The notes: generated from the letters alone by a model not told the origin. DNA of 64,000 nt from Saprospiraceae bacterium (GCA_016717145.1 JADKGD010000025.1:37583-101582); one strand, 5' to 3'; shown: positions 29,218-39,267, numbered from the stretch's first letter. Numbers and translations: made by a program.

Positions 29218-30135
29218 TTGCAAGTGAAACATTTTTGTATATTATTATTATTGGTTTCAGGACAAATTCTAAGTGGCCAGCAGGAAAAACACCTTAAAAT
29301 TCCCGGCACAAAGTGTAGTATAATTCCACCCAACGGTTTTGAAGCTGCGACTACTTTTAGCGGCTTTATGCAAGCTGAGACAGGTGCATCAATAATGGTA
29401 AATGAAATTCCTGCGTCGTATGACCCTATCATAGCCGGCTTTACCGCAGATGCATTAAAAAAAACAGGAATGACGCTACAAAGTAAAGAGACCATTGATT
29501 TTAATAAGTCAAAGGCAACGCTCATAAAGGTAACACAAGCTGCCAATGGGACAATTTACATAAAACAGATGCTTATTTTTGGTGATGAAAAAGGGACAGT
29601 TTTAGTAAATGGGATTTATCCCGAATCTTCCATTGATATCGAACCATCCATAAAAGAAGCTTTACTTTCGACAGTATATAATGCCGCGCTAAGTGAAAAT
29701 GCCCTTGATGCGGCAACATTTATGGTAAATATTGAAGGCACAGATTTTAAACTCATTAAGTACATGTCAGGTAGCTTGCTTTACTCCACCGATGGCAAAA
29801 TACCAACTGAAAAACCCACGCTAATAGTTGGTAATTCTCTGTCAAAAGTGCCGGCTCTAAATCAGAAAAAATATGCAGAAGAGCGACTTAAGAAACTTCC
29901 ACGAGGTGAGTTTAGCACAATAAAGAAAGCGGGAGAAATAACCATAGATAATTTATCCGGTTATGAAATAATAGCCGACGGCTTAACAAAAGACAACAAA
30001 CCTGAATTATTGTATCAGGTCATGTTATTTAATGAAAGTGGTGATTACTATATTATTTTAGGTCAGGCTAAAGAAGACTTTGTAAAATACCTGGAATCTT
30101 TTAAAAAAATAGCAAAAAGTTTTACAAGGAAATAG
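29218..30135 (+). CDS. Secreted protein with DcrB/PsbP-like fold (hypothetical)
   Basis: 305 aa, clean frame. A signal peptide (FCILLLLVSGQILSG) is followed by two similar halves, each with a basic turn, a long beta-sheet and an amphipathic helix: PGTKCSIIPPNGFEA ... GASIMVNEI, and FKLIKYMSGSLLYSTDG. The PP.GF start and helix-rich ends recall the Mog1/PsbP/DcrB fold of small periplasmic proteins; this is a weak, fold-level guess. There is no ATG near the start: TTG at 29218 or GTG at 29224 must be used, an uncommon choice in this genome unless an upstream indel hides the true start. Confidence 0.6.
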   Translation: MQVKHFCILLLLVSGQILSGQQEKHLKIPGTKCSIIPPNGFEAATTFSGFMQAETGASIMVNEIPASYDPIIAGFTADALKKTGMTLQSKETIDFNKSKATLIKVTQAANGTIYIKQMLIFGDEKGTVLVNGIYPESSIDIEPSIKEALLSTVYNAALSENALDAATFMVNIEGTDFKLIKYMSGSLLYSTDGKIPTEKPTLIVGNSLSKVPALNQKKYAEERLKKLPRGEFSTIKKAGEITIDNLSGYEIIADGLTKDNKPELLYQVMLFNESGDYYIILGQAKEDFVKYLESFKKIAKSFTRK

Positions 30136-30264
30136 CTATTTTGATATTTGGTATATTATCTACGTAATTTAATTTGATTCAAACTATATTCTCTTTTTAT
30201 TTTTATTTCTGGTGTGGTTTTTTTTGTATTTTGTGCTTAAAAAGAACGCCGTTCAAAAGAGAAA

Positions 30265-30750
30265 ATGGAAGTTGAAAAACCATTGGTAAATCATTCGTAT
30301 CTGCTTGAAAAATATCCTGGCAAAGGCGGATGGACCTATGCTGCTATCCCAGAAATTAGTCAGGACAAAAAAGCACCTTTTGGTTGGGTAAAAGTAAAAG
30401 GCACAATTGATAATGTTGAGTTGAAAAATTACAAACTCATGCCTATGGGCAATGGAAAGTTATTTTTACCTGTGAAAGCTGCCATCAGAAAAAAAATAGG
30501 AAAGGACGCAGGTGATTGGGTTAAAGTAGTTTTATTTTCCGATAATAGCACCGTCGAAATACCAGATGAATTGTTGCTTTGTTTACAGGAAGAACCGTTG
30601 GCTCTTCAAAATTTTTTAGGCTATACGGATGGTCAGCAGAAAGAATTTATTGACTGGATTTATTCTGGCAAAACGGAAGCTACAAAAGTCAAAAGAATAG
30701 CTGAAACGATTATGAAGCTTTCAAAAAATAATAAACTTCGGGACATATAA
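30265..30750 (+). CDS. DUF1905 / YdeI-OmpD-associated family protein
   Basis: 161 aa. The first 95 residues are a DUF1905 domain: KYPGKGGWTYAAIPEI, FGWVKVKGTIDNVELKNYKLMPMGNGKLFLPVKAAIRKKIGKDAGDWVKVVL. The C-terminal 60 residues are the YdeI/OmdA helical domain with LGYTDGQQKEFIDWIYSGKTEATKVKRIAETIMKL. The combination is frequent in Bacteroidota; DUF1905 has a small beta-barrel fold, and the function is unknown. It is followed within 7 bp by a truncated flavin-reductase start on the same strand. Confidence 0.88.
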   Translation: MEVEKPLVNHSYLLEKYPGKGGWTYAAIPEISQDKKAPFGWVKVKGTIDNVELKNYKLMPMGNGKLFLPVKAAIRKKIGKDAGDWVKVVLFSDNSTVEIPDELLLCLQEEPLALQNFLGYTDGQQKEFIDWIYSGKTEATKVKRIAETIMKLSKNNKLRDI

Positions 30751-30756
30751 TTTTTT

Positions 30757-30852
30757 ATGACGGACAAAAAAATATTTGCGATAATCGGCAGTGCAAGTTC
30801 CGGTTCGACAAATTGTCAGATGTCTAAAGAAATTGTCATGGTAAGGCTTTAA
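30757..30852 (+). pseudogene. N-terminal stub of an NADPH-dependent FMN reductase
   Basis: 31 codons: MTDKKIFAIIGSASSGSTN then CQMSKEIV and a stop. The beta strand followed by GSASSGSTN is the FMN-phosphate loop at the start of flavodoxin-like NADPH:FMN reductases (usual length about 180 aa). All later blocks are absent, and within a few bases the sequence becomes the start of an outer-membrane protein gene. A deletion junction near 30835-30855 is the simplest reading. Confidence 0.6.
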
Positions 30853-30866
30853 TATTGCATGTAACT

Positions 30867-31511
30867 ATGGCAATTTTGGTTTTGATTAACTTAAATAATT
30901 TATTCAGTCAAAATCCTGACTTTTTTATTGGCCCAAATATTAATTTATTTCATGATTACCATAAACAAGAAGGTCATTACTTGTCATCTTATTTTTCAGG
31001 TGAAGGATTTACAGCCGGTCTGGGCTTGGATATTGTAAAAAAAGATAGGATTAAACTAAGAATAACATTACAATTTGATCATTATCAGGGTAAATTGGAT
31101 ATAACAAACGGAGGTTTAAGCTACTACGATAAAATATCAGGGAAGGCTAATAAATCAATCATTTCGTTGAGTCTTTATACCTTTAACTTTCGAATTTTAA
31201 AAAAAATGTATGTAAATTTTGGTATGGTATTCTCAGGATTGATTGATGAATCATTTATTGGTACCCATACAAAATGGTCGATGAATAACCCTAACACGAC
31301 GGATACTCTACCTGGTAATAAATACAGTCCAAAGTTTAATATTGGGTGTCAGGGACGACTTGCATATGATTTTGAATTAACAAATTCAATTATTATTTCA
31401 CCACAGTATATGTATTACTATGGCATTTCAAATGAGTTTACAAAAAATCTTCTTGATGCAAAATCTATGAGACATTATTTTTGTATCGGGTTTAAAAAGA
31501 AGTTTAACTGA
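30867..31511 (+). CDS. Outer-membrane beta-barrel protein (unknown)
   Basis: 215 aa from ATG 30867. The start MAILVLINLNNLFSQ looks like the second half of a signal peptide ending in FSQ, the usual Bacteroidota cleavage site, so the true start may have been lost with the junction just upstream; a TTG at 30855 would add four residues. The body has alternating strands (FTAGLGLDIVKKDRIKLRITLQFD, LYTFNFRILKKMYVNFGMVFSG) and ends FCIGFKKKFN, compatible with a PorT-like barrel of 8-10 strands. Function unknown. Confidence 0.6.
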   Translation: MAILVLINLNNLFSQNPDFFIGPNINLFHDYHKQEGHYLSSYFSGEGFTAGLGLDIVKKDRIKLRITLQFDHYQGKLDITNGGLSYYDKISGKANKSIISLSLYTFNFRILKKMYVNFGMVFSGLIDESFIGTHTKWSMNNPNTTDTLPGNKYSPKFNIGCQGRLAYDFELTNSIIISPQYMYYYGISNEFTKNLLDAKSMRHYFCIGFKKKFN

Positions 31512-31564
31512 TCAAATTTTCAAAATCAATAAGTGTGTATAACAAATTGCCCTGATCTCCTATT

Positions 31565-32410
31565 AAAGGGTCGGCTTTCCTGCTTCGAACTTGCCTGCTT
31601 CGAACTTGCCTGCTTCGAATCAAGCAGGGCGAGCAGGGGGTAAAAAGAGCGAAGAGAAAGCCATTCTCGACCCTAAATCCCTAAAGGGACTTTCCACCCG
31701 CTCAATGAACAATATTGTTGAGCGCTCCCCTTTAGGGGTCGGGGGTGCGGGGAGCAAAAACGAGCAGTTTGAAGAGCACTCCCCTTGAAGGGGTCGGGGC
31801 TTGCCTGCTTCGAAGCAAGCAGGGTAAGAAGAGCAAAGAGAGAGCCATTCTCGACCCTAAATCCCTAAAGGGACTTTCCGCACGCTCAAAGAAAACAGTG
31901 GGCAGCCCTCCCCTGTAGGAGTCGGGAGTAAGAAGAGCAAAGAGAAAGCCATTCTCGACCCTAAATCCCTAAAGGGACTTTCCGCCCGCACAGAGAACTA
32001 TATAGAAGAGCGCTCCCCTTTAGGGGATGGGGGTAAGAAGAGCAAAAACGATCATTTGGTTTAGGGGTTAAGAATGACAAAGATAAAGCCATTCTCGACC
32101 CTAAATCCCTAAAGGGACTTTCCACCGACACAGAGAACTATATAGAAGAGCGCTCCCCTTTAGGGATGGGGGGTAAGAAGAGCAAAAAGATCATTTTGTT
32201 GACGAGCAAAAGAGAGCCATCTCGACCTAAATCCCTAAAGGGACTTTCCGCCGCAGAGAACTAATAGAAGAGCACTCCCCTTAAGGGTCGGGGGACTGAA
32301 GAGCAGGGCACGAAGAGCAAAAATGATCATTTTGTTGAGCGAGCAAAGAGAGAGCCATTCTCGACCCTAAATCCCTAAAGGGACTTTCCGCACGCTCAAA
32401 GAAAAATATT
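31565..32410. repeat. Array of six palindromic repeat units
   Basis: The core ccctaaatccctaaaggg plus actttcc occurs at 31671, 31855, 31959, 32099, 32226 (one base short) and 32365, preceded by agccattctcga. Between cores lies the opposite arm, gagcgctcccctttagggg plus gggg, in most units. cctaaagg and cctttagg are reverse complements, so each unit can fold into a long stem. Smaller repeats of cttgcctgcttcgaa occur at 31580-31620 and, as a palindrome, near 31800-31825. Spacing is 104-184 bp. Rather GC-rich against the flanks and without credible coding; the other 100 bp of the intergenic region on its right are AT-rich. Confidence 0.9.
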
Positions 32411-32512
32411 GAAGACTCGTCTTAATACTTTTCCTGAAAGTAGTGTATTATGTTATATTCACAATTAATAAATACTGCTTTAAGGTAAATTGATTTTTAT
32501 TGATATTTACAT

Positions 32513-33517
32513 TCATTCACCTTTTTTTGGTTTTAATCCCAATACTTCTTCCGCCCATTTAAACGTTTCATTTTCTACGCCTTGTATATCTTCTGACATT
32601 ACGTGTGACGATATTACGTGATGTCCGGTAGTAGGGAAGGCCATCTTTCTTTTTTGTGTTTCAGGTGTGCCTATCTCGTTATAAAAATCAATCATTCTTT
32701 TTACAGAGACCACTTTATCCTGATTCGTTTCATCTTTATAATAATATCCAATAAAAACAGGCATAGTAATTTTGCTGAAAGAAGCCTGATTCATATTGTC
32801 TTTTATGAGCGTTTTTATGGCAAAAAGACCATTCGTGTGATACACTTCATTCCAATATTTTGCTTGTTCCGGTTTATACTTTAAATGATTGTGATTACCG
32901 CCTAAAACCAGCTTTGATAATTGTTTGCCCCATGGGTATAAAAGCAAATCTGACTTACTGTCATATATCTCAATATTGGGAGAATACATGATCATGCTGT
33001 GAATTTTTTCTCCAGCTGCTGCCAATATGGCTGCAAGTGTTCCACCCGTGGAACAAGACATCACGATGACTTTATCACCAAGGATTTTACCAATATCTAT
33101 CGCGTCTTCAGCTGACTGCAAAAAATTATCAGGTGTCAGATGAATGAAAGTATTGCTATCTAATCTCCCATGATCCTCAAGCCTGGCCAGATACAGATTA
33201 CAACCATATCTTTTTGCGAAATCTGTATGTATGGGATCACCTTCTTCCTGTGATGCAGAAAAACCATGGAGATACACAATGCTGTATTCTGTCTTTTGTT
33301 TTAAAGAGTCATTGGCCCATATGATACGCGCTTGATTATCCGGTTTGATGTCTTTTACTTTTGTCTCAATATCGGCAACATAAGCTTCAATCCCTTCTAT
33401 AGGTACATTTATATCTGTATCCAACAATAGTGGCTTATCGTATGTGACTTTTGGCCCTAAAAATCCAATTAAGATTAAGCATATGAGTAGGATGCCAAAA
33501 TATTTTAGAAACTTCAT
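32513..33517 (-). CDS. Membrane-anchored alpha/beta hydrolase (carboxylesterase-like)
   Basis: 334 aa, clean frame. An N-terminal hydrophobic segment (YFGILLICLILIGFLG) anchors or exports it. Oxyanion strand YLHGFSASQEEG, nucleophile SCSTGGTLA (Ser in place of the first Gly of GxSxG), acid region YYKDETNQDKVV and catalytic His in TTGHHVISS. The core resembles monoacylglycerol-lipase-like esterases; substrate unknown. It is the last gene of a leftward group with coaE and the acylase, 78 bp after coaE. Confidence 0.75.
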   Translation of the reverse strand: MKFLKYFGILLICLILIGFLGPKVTYDKPLLLDTDINVPIEGIEAYVADIETKVKDIKPDNQARIIWANDSLKQKTEYSIVYLHGFSASQEEGDPIHTDFAKRYGCNLYLARLEDHGRLDSNTFIHLTPDNFLQSAEDAIDIGKILGDKVIVMSCSTGGTLAAILAAAGEKIHSMIMYSPNIEIYDSKSDLLLYPWGKQLSKLVLGGNHNHLKYKPEQAKYWNEVYHTNGLFAIKTLIKDNMNQASFSKITMPVFIGYYYKDETNQDKVVSVKRMIDFYNEIGTPETQKRKMAFPTTGHHVISSHVMSEDIQGVENETFKWAEEVLGLKPKKGE

Positions 33518-33595
33518 ATTTATTTTTTATTTTTTGAGCTTTGAAAAATTAAAGATTGACAAACTGATACGAACATTGAAATATTTACCTGACCA

Positions 33596-34186
33596 CTATT
33601 TTTTCAATATTTTTTTATGAATTTCCCACACTTGGTTTATCAGGGGTAAGGTACCATCATTTTTGATGATGAAGTCTGCTACTTTTATTTTTGTTTCTTC
33701 AGGAAGTTGGTTTTTTACTTTTTTAACCACATCTGTGAATGAGAGTTTATCTCTTCCCATCACTCGATGAATGCGGATATTTTCAGGGCACGTCACAACT
33801 ATAAGACCATCCATATTTCGATAACTTCCATTTTCCACAAGTAAAGCAGCTTCACATAAAACATAAGGATGTCTGCCGTTAAGATTTTCAATCCACCTTG
33901 CAGTTTCAATTTGAACAGCAGGGTGAACTATTTTATTAATGCCCTCAAGCAACGCTTTATCTGAAAATATTCTGGATGAAATGAATGTACGGTCAGGTCT
34001 GCCGTTATTAAAATATGCTTCATCTCCAAGGAGATCTTTTATTTGTTTTTTAACAGAAGCGTTTGATGACATGATCTTTTTAGCTTCTATATCTGCATAA
34101 TAAACAGGAACATCCAGCGTCTCAAAAATTTTACATACAGTAGTTTTACCTGATCCAATGCCGCCGGTGATACCTATTTTTTTCAT
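33596..34186 (-). CDS. coaE: Dephospho-CoA kinase
   Basis: 196 aa. Phosphorylates the ribose 3'-OH of dephospho-CoA in the last step of coenzyme A synthesis. P-loop GITGGIGSGKTT at residues 4-15, DIEAKKIM with the Asp of the CoA site, INKIVHP, and the lid/adenine region CPENIRIHRVMGRDKLSF followed by QLPEETKIKVADFIIKNDG, all in place. Normal length. 6 bp separate it from the small membrane protein gene upstream, and both follow the acylase, so one operon is likely. Confidence 0.95.
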   Translation of the reverse strand: MKKIGITGGIGSGKTTVCKIFETLDVPVYYADIEAKKIMSSNASVKKQIKDLLGDEAYFNNGRPDRTFISSRIFSDKALLEGINKIVHPAVQIETARWIENLNGRHPYVLCEAALLVENGSYRNMDGLIVVTCPENIRIHRVMGRDKLSFTDVVKKVKNQLPEETKIKVADFIIKNDGTLPLINQVWEIHKKILKK

Positions 34187-34192
34187 AAAATT

Positions 34193-34543
34193 TCAATTTT
34201 TTGAGAATAGGGTTTGAGACCATGATCCCAGTAAACCACTTAATCCACCTGCTAAACCTCCCGTCAGCCCTGTCAAAAACAAAACGGTCGTATCGGATAT
34301 GCCACCAAATAATGCCCCAAGAATGCCGGACATGGCTTCATCAAAATTAGCATCAGCCAAAAAGGCCTTCACAAACCACAAAATAAATATAGCCAGCAGG
34401 GATCCGGTAAAAGCCATAAATTTATTAAGTTTAAAATAATAACAAACCACAAAACAAACGATCGTTAGTAGCCACCATGGTCCAAATAACTGAACAAGAT
34501 AAGTTATCACTAGAATGATGGGAACAAATATTAGCTGCTTCAT
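34193..34543 (-). CDS. Small membrane protein between acylase and coaE
   Basis: 116 aa with three TM segments: FVPIILVITYLVQLFGPWWLLTIVCFVVCYYF (two helices), FMAFTGSLLAIFILWFVKAFL, and VLFLTGLTGGLAGGLSGLLGSW, glycine-rich. Similar proteins sit beside penicillin acylase or coaE in other Bacteroidota as far as I recall, without known role. Its ATG overlaps the acylase stop by four bases (34540-34543), showing translational coupling. Confidence 0.7.
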   Translation of the reverse strand: MKQLIFVPIILVITYLVQLFGPWWLLTIVCFVVCYYFKLNKFMAFTGSLLAIFILWFVKAFLADANFDEAMSGILGALFGGISDTTVLFLTGLTGGLAGGLSGLLGSWSQTLFSKN

Positions 34544-36966
34544 TTTTTGGGGTTTAATTGAACAAGTTGTGTTTGTTTACTTTTTATATCTTCAGGGCTG
34601 CTGACAAAATTAAGTGAATAATATTCACCTTTTGTCCATGCTGCTATCATATTTTTATAATATTTACTGCTTGGATTGCCTGATTGACCTCCGGGATAAA
34701 CTGCATATGCTTTAATTTTATCTTCCAAACTAATGACCATTCGCCAGCTTGGCCCAAACGAAACGCCTGTTGCATTGATGGCATCTATACATCCGTCTGC
34801 AGCAATGTCCATTTGAGAAAGCGCAGGTAATCTGGTAATGTGGTAAATATTCAATGGTTTATAAGCGCCCCAGGTATTCTTTTTTCCTTCTTTAGACCTC
34901 AAATCAAGTGTAATAACCGCTTCCTTCAATGATTTAGTTACTATAGTTGCCGCATCTTCAATATCTGGTGTCGATTGTATATCAAAATATTTGTGGTTAG
35001 GAAATTCTTTTATTAATTCAAGCAAACGCCAGTCTTCGGGCAGTTTTATGTCCATATTTTTTCTTAAAGTGATGATTTCATCCCAGGTATTTTCAGCTAT
35101 TTTCTGGTACCACAAATCAAATAGCACAGGACTTTCCAAATTGGCACGGTATTGAAAATCCCATGATGTCAATTGTTGTAAAGCTGCTGTTTCTTTTTCA
35201 TTCAGTGCTTCTTTTTTAATCACATTTTTTAGGACCGTTACAAAATCATCAGCTTTTTGTGAATAAGCATCAAATTGCATTTTTTTCATATCATCAGTTG
35301 AGATATTGGACATTTTTTCCAATTTCCCATTTATAGTGCTATTGCGGTATCTTTCAAATTTTCCGGTAAAATAATAAGGGTATGTTTTATCCGCACTTAC
35401 CTGATTGGCTGAAGATATAAAACCTCGTTTTGGATTTACAATCTGAGGATTTTGGTCCCTTGGAATGTAAGCTTGCCAATCATTACTGCTTTCATCTCCA
35501 TATTCGACATACCGGCCATCTTCGTTATATTTTGCAGGAAATCTGCCATTAACCCTTAATGCCACATCACCCGATACTGATGCGAAATTAAAGTTTTGAG
35601 CGGGAGAAATGTATTTTCCTGTCGCTTCCAGATAGTCGTTATAATTTTTGCAGCGCATAGCATTGATAAACACATTAAATTCCTCCATGTCAGGTTCGTC
35701 ATGTGCTAGCCAGCGCATGGCGAGATCGTGCATTCCGTCATCAGATGTTTGATAAACAGGACCCCAGACAGTATATCTTACCGTGTCAAGGACACTTTTT
35801 TTACCTTTTATTTTTACTTCCTCTATCCTCAGGGTGACGTCTTTTTCCTTTCCATCCAGAATATATTTGGTTCGTTCCTTATTAGCCCATTTGATCAAAA
35901 AAAGATCTTCTACATCCTGACCTACATTTGTTTCACCCCATGCAATATGTTCATTAAAACCAATCATAATTCCAGGGAATCCTGGAAATGAAACCCCATA
36001 TGCATTGAATTCAGGCGTTTTAATATGTTCTTCTATCCATATGGAAGGCAGGCCAAGACTTAGGTGTGGATCATTACAAAATATCGGTTTTCCGGTATTT
36101 GTTTTTGAACCGCTGACTGCCCAACTATTGCTTCCAATGGCTTTATTTCTGTTTTCATAATATTTTTTCAGCACAGGATCTTTTACTGCAGCGGATATAT
36201 TTTGTTTTGTACCGTACAATGTGTCAAAAACATAAGGATTTTTCTGTTGGAATGACAGGATTTTCGATTTTTTGATGCTCGGGATAAAGAAAATCAAATG
36301 TTTCTTTCCCCAATGCCAGTCTAAGATTTGTGCACTCAATATCATCATCGTATCCGGACAAAGTAAAAGACATTTGTTTAAATATTAATGCTGTTTTGAG
36401 TGGTGTCCATGCGGTCGGGCTAATATTAAAAAGTTTAAATTCAAAAGGATATTCAGATGGCGATAACGATGAAATGTAAGCATTTACGCCTTCAATATAC
36501 TTTGTAGCAATCTTAAAATCTTCAAATTTTTCCCAGCCCTTGACTGCGTTTTCAGCTGCAAACTTCATGCCTCGTCGCCTTCTTTCCAGATCGTATTCGA
36601 TGGTTCTTTCACCGAAGATTGAAGAAAGTTCACCTGAAGCTGCCATGGCCAGGAATTCCATTTGAAATAACCTGTTTTGGGCTTCAACATAGCCCTGAGC
36701 AAAAAGTGCATCTTCTGTGTTTTGAGCAAAAATATGTGGTACTCGTCTGTCATCATAAATAATTTCCACCTTTTCTTTTAAATCTTTTAGGTCCAGCATT
36801 TGAGACCCTTTTTCATTTTGGTTATCAGAAGTCCATGCACCTGAAAATGGATTAAGAAATTTACCAAGAGGGGGCAAAGGATTTTTGGGAAAGTTTATGT
36901 TTCCATTCAGAAATAACGTAAGTGCCAAAGTTATAAGACACGTTATGAAAAATAATATTTTTGCAT
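34540..36966 (-). CDS. Penicillin acylase family protein (Ntn hydrolase), frameshifted
   Basis: About 809 codons. An N-terminal TM/signal (KILFFITCLITLALTLFLNG), the alpha-chain part with VPHIFAQNTEDALFAQGYVEAQNRLFQMEF, then GSNSWAVSGSKTNTGKP, whose first Ser is the self-generated N-terminal nucleophile of the beta chain, followed by NDPHL, AWGETNVGQDVEDLF and FNFASVSGD, ending with GGQSGNP. Members cleave amides, including acyl-homoserine lactones and beta-lactam side chains. Two breaks: near 36240, and at the start, where one A missing from the run at 36958-36963 separates ATG 36966 from the signal peptide. Coupled to the small membrane gene downstream. Confidence 0.88.
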
Positions 36967-37172
36967 AGTATTGCTTTAAGAATTGTGGAGTAATATTACG
37001 AATATTTTGGATTTACTGTTTATAGGGCAAAAGTTTTATTCAAATAAAGTAGCTTGTTAAAAAGTGAAAACACCTTATTTTGTTACTTTTATACCTTATT
37101 TTATGACTTTTAGTATAAAAACTGCCTCAACATAATGTATTATTTCATATCATTGTAAAAAATAATAAACTT

Positions 37173-37736
37173 ATGTTATTAGATATTATTGTAGCTATAG
37201 TCATATCCCTTGGATTTTATCTAGGTTATGTCAGAGGATTAATCAAGACAGTATTTGATAGTCTTTCGCTCATCATAGGCATCCTTGCAGCACTAAAACT
37301 GTCACCCATAGTAATTGGTATTCTGCAGAGTATTATTAAAACCTCGGCTGCAGTGACCTTTTTGCTTGGTGTTGTCATTACTTTTATCGCCGTCATGGCA
37401 CTCATCAGGTTTGTTGGAAAAAAACTGGAAGATATCCTTGAAGCGGTACACATTAATTTTGTAAACAAAATTGCGGGCGGCGCTTTACAAGGCTTATTTT
37501 TTGCCTACATTCTCAGTTTGGGTTTATGGCTAGTTAATAGCCTCAATGTACTGAATCCGGAAACTAAGGCAGCATCAATTACATATGGTCTGTTGGAACC
37601 ATTGCCACAAAAAGGTAAAGCTGTTTTTATGGCTTTAAAACCACTCTTCCAGGGATTTTGGGACAAAACCCTTGAAGCAATGGATAGTATTAAAGGCGAA
37701 GAAAAACCAAAAACAGACCCACCAGCGGAACAATAA
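37173..37736 (+). CDS. cvpA: CvpA family membrane protein
   Basis: 187 aa with four TM helices (residues 3-21, 28-48, 60-82, 104-126) and a charged C-terminal tail. The GFYLGYVRGLIKTVFD motif after TM1 and the GALQGLFFAYILSLGLWLV block are those of CvpA/YhhN-like proteins, first named for colicin V production and now linked with envelope homeostasis. Clean frame and a clear ATG. It stands alone between the divergent acylase operon and the cystathionine synthase gene; the 200 bp upstream are AT-rich and serve both directions. Confidence 0.85.
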   Translation: MLLDIIVAIVISLGFYLGYVRGLIKTVFDSLSLIIGILAALKLSPIVIGILQSIIKTSAAVTFLLGVVITFIAVMALIRFVGKKLEDILEAVHINFVNKIAGGALQGLFFAYILSLGLWLVNSLNVLNPETKAASITYGLLEPLPQKGKAVFMALKPLFQGFWDKTLEAMDSIKGEEKPKTDPPAEQ

Positions 37737-37845
37737 ATCAAAGCCGCTGTTGATCAATTAAATAAATTTGCCATTATTTTAGAAAGCCCTTGTGGTTTAA
37801 AGCTTGATTATTTGTAAAGTGATACAATGGTTAATACATTGTAAC

Positions 37846-37876
37846 TTGTAAATAATCACGGTAAGTACTATCTTTG
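37846..37876 (+). promoter_or_regulatory. Promoter of the cystathionine beta-synthase gene
   Basis: TTG at 37846-37848, 20 bases, then TATCTTTG at 37869-37876, a clean Bacteroidota TAnnTTTG element. Start of transcription would fall about 17 bp before the ATG at 37900, with aaagaga as the ribosome site. Confidence 0.6.
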
Positions 37877-37899
37877 CAGAATATTTTATTAAAAAGAGA

Positions 37900-39267
37900 A
37901 TGTTTATGATGGATTATCGAAATAATATTTTGGAAACTATAGGAAATACACCTATGGTTAAGCTTAATAAGATCACTGATTCACTGCCCTGTCTTGTACT
38001 TGCAAAGGTTGAGACGTTTAACCCGGGAAATTCAGTAAAAGATAGAATGGCACTAAAGATGATCGAAGTGGCAGAAAAAGAAGGGAAACTAAAACCTGGT
38101 GGAACGATTATAGAGGGAACGAGCGGAAATACAGGTATGGGTTTGGCACTTGCAGCATGTATAAAAGGATATAAATGTATATTTGTCACTACGGATAAAC
38201 AAAGCAAAGAGAAGGCCGACATATTAAAAGCGGTAGGTGCAGATGTCATCGTTTGTCCAACAAATGTACTTCCTGAAGACCCTATGAGTTATTATAGTGT
38301 GGCCAAAAGACTGGCAACAGAAGTGCCAAATTCATTCCATTGTAATCAATATGACAATCTGGCCAACAGACAGGCTCATTATGAGAGCACGGGTCCGGAA
38401 ATATGGAAACAAACAGATGGTAAAATAACACATCTTGTATGTACAGCCGGGACAGGAGGAACCATCACGGGTTCTGCAATGTATCTAAAAGAACAGAATC
38501 CAAACATTCAGATATGGGCCATTGACGTGTACGGAAGTTTGCTGACAAAATATTTCCGAACAGGCGAACAAGACATGACTGAGGTACACCCATATGTTAG
38601 TGAAGGCTTTGGTGAAGATTTTGTACCGCTCAATTACGATATGAGTGTGATTGATCATTTTGAACAGGTCACTGATAAAGACGGAGCCATAATGGCAAGA
38701 CGAATAGCTAAAGAAGAAGGTATTTTTTGTGGCTATAGCGCGGGTAGTTGTTTGCAGGGATTAATGCAATTGAAAGACAGGTTAAAAGCAGATGATGTTG
38801 TAGTATGTATCTTCCATGATCATGGCAGTCGATATATTGCAAAGCTGTACAATAATGATTGGATGCGAGAACGTGGTTTTCTGGAAAGCGAGTTGAAGGT
38901 AAAAGACCTTATAGTGGCCAAAAGAGATAAAAAATTTATTTCTGTAGATGCCGGGGACAATGTAAAATACGTACTTAACATGATGAAGGATCTGGATATC
39001 TCCCAATTGCCTGTCATGAAAGATACAACCATGGTAGGCTCAGTGACAGAAAGCAATATTCTTGAGTTTATCCTCAGCAATCCATTGCATAATGGCGAAA
39101 AATTTGTATCAGAGATTATGACACCTCCATTCCCTAAGGTAGCCCTGGACCTACCTGTCAGAGAACTCAATAAGTACATGTCAAAAAATACGCCTGCTGT
39201 AATTGCAGAAGAAATGTCCGGGAGTATGATCGTACTTACGCAATACGATATCATTCAGTCTTTATAA
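37900..39267 (+). CDS. Cystathionine beta-synthase (PLP enzyme with CBS domains)
   Basis: 455 aa. The catalytic part has LETIGNTPMVKLN, the PLP lysine in NPGNSVKDRMA, GTSGNTG for the substrate carboxylate, and GTGGTITG for the PLP phosphate. The long insert YYSVAKRLATEVPNSFHCNQYDN..AHYESTGPEI is found in cystathionine synthases rather than short cysteine synthases. The last 120 residues are two CBS motifs (VDAGDNVKYVLNMMKDLDISQLPV and MTPPFPKVALDLPVRELNKYM), which bind adenosyl ligands in relatives. It condenses serine or O-acetylserine with homocysteine or sulfide. ATG 37900 or 37906/37909 are all possible starts. Confidence 0.9.
   Translation: MFMMDYRNNILETIGNTPMVKLNKITDSLPCLVLAKVETFNPGNSVKDRMALKMIEVAEKEGKLKPGGTIIEGTSGNTGMGLALAACIKGYKCIFVTTDKQSKEKADILKAVGADVIVCPTNVLPEDPMSYYSVAKRLATEVPNSFHCNQYDNLANRQAHYESTGPEIWKQTDGKITHLVCTAGTGGTITGSAMYLKEQNPNIQIWAIDVYGSLLTKYFRTGEQDMTEVHPYVSEGFGEDFVPLNYDMSVIDHFEQVTDKDGAIMARRIAKEEGIFCGYSAGSCLQGLMQLKDRLKADDVVVCIFHDHGSRYIAKLYNNDWMRERGFLESELKVKDLIVAKRDKKFISVDAGDNVKYVLNMMKDLDISQLPVMKDTTMVGSVTESNILEFILSNPLHNGEKFVSEIMTPPFPKVALDLPVRELNKYMSKNTPAVIAEEMSGSMIVLTQYDIIQSL

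Noticed and set aside
31591..31788. 65-aa ORF inside the palindromic array
   Set aside because: It is a translation of the repeat itself, with no support as a protein.
31565..32410. CRISPR array
   Set aside because: Repeats are long and palindromic, spacing is irregular, inter-repeat sequences are themselves related, and there are no cas genes.
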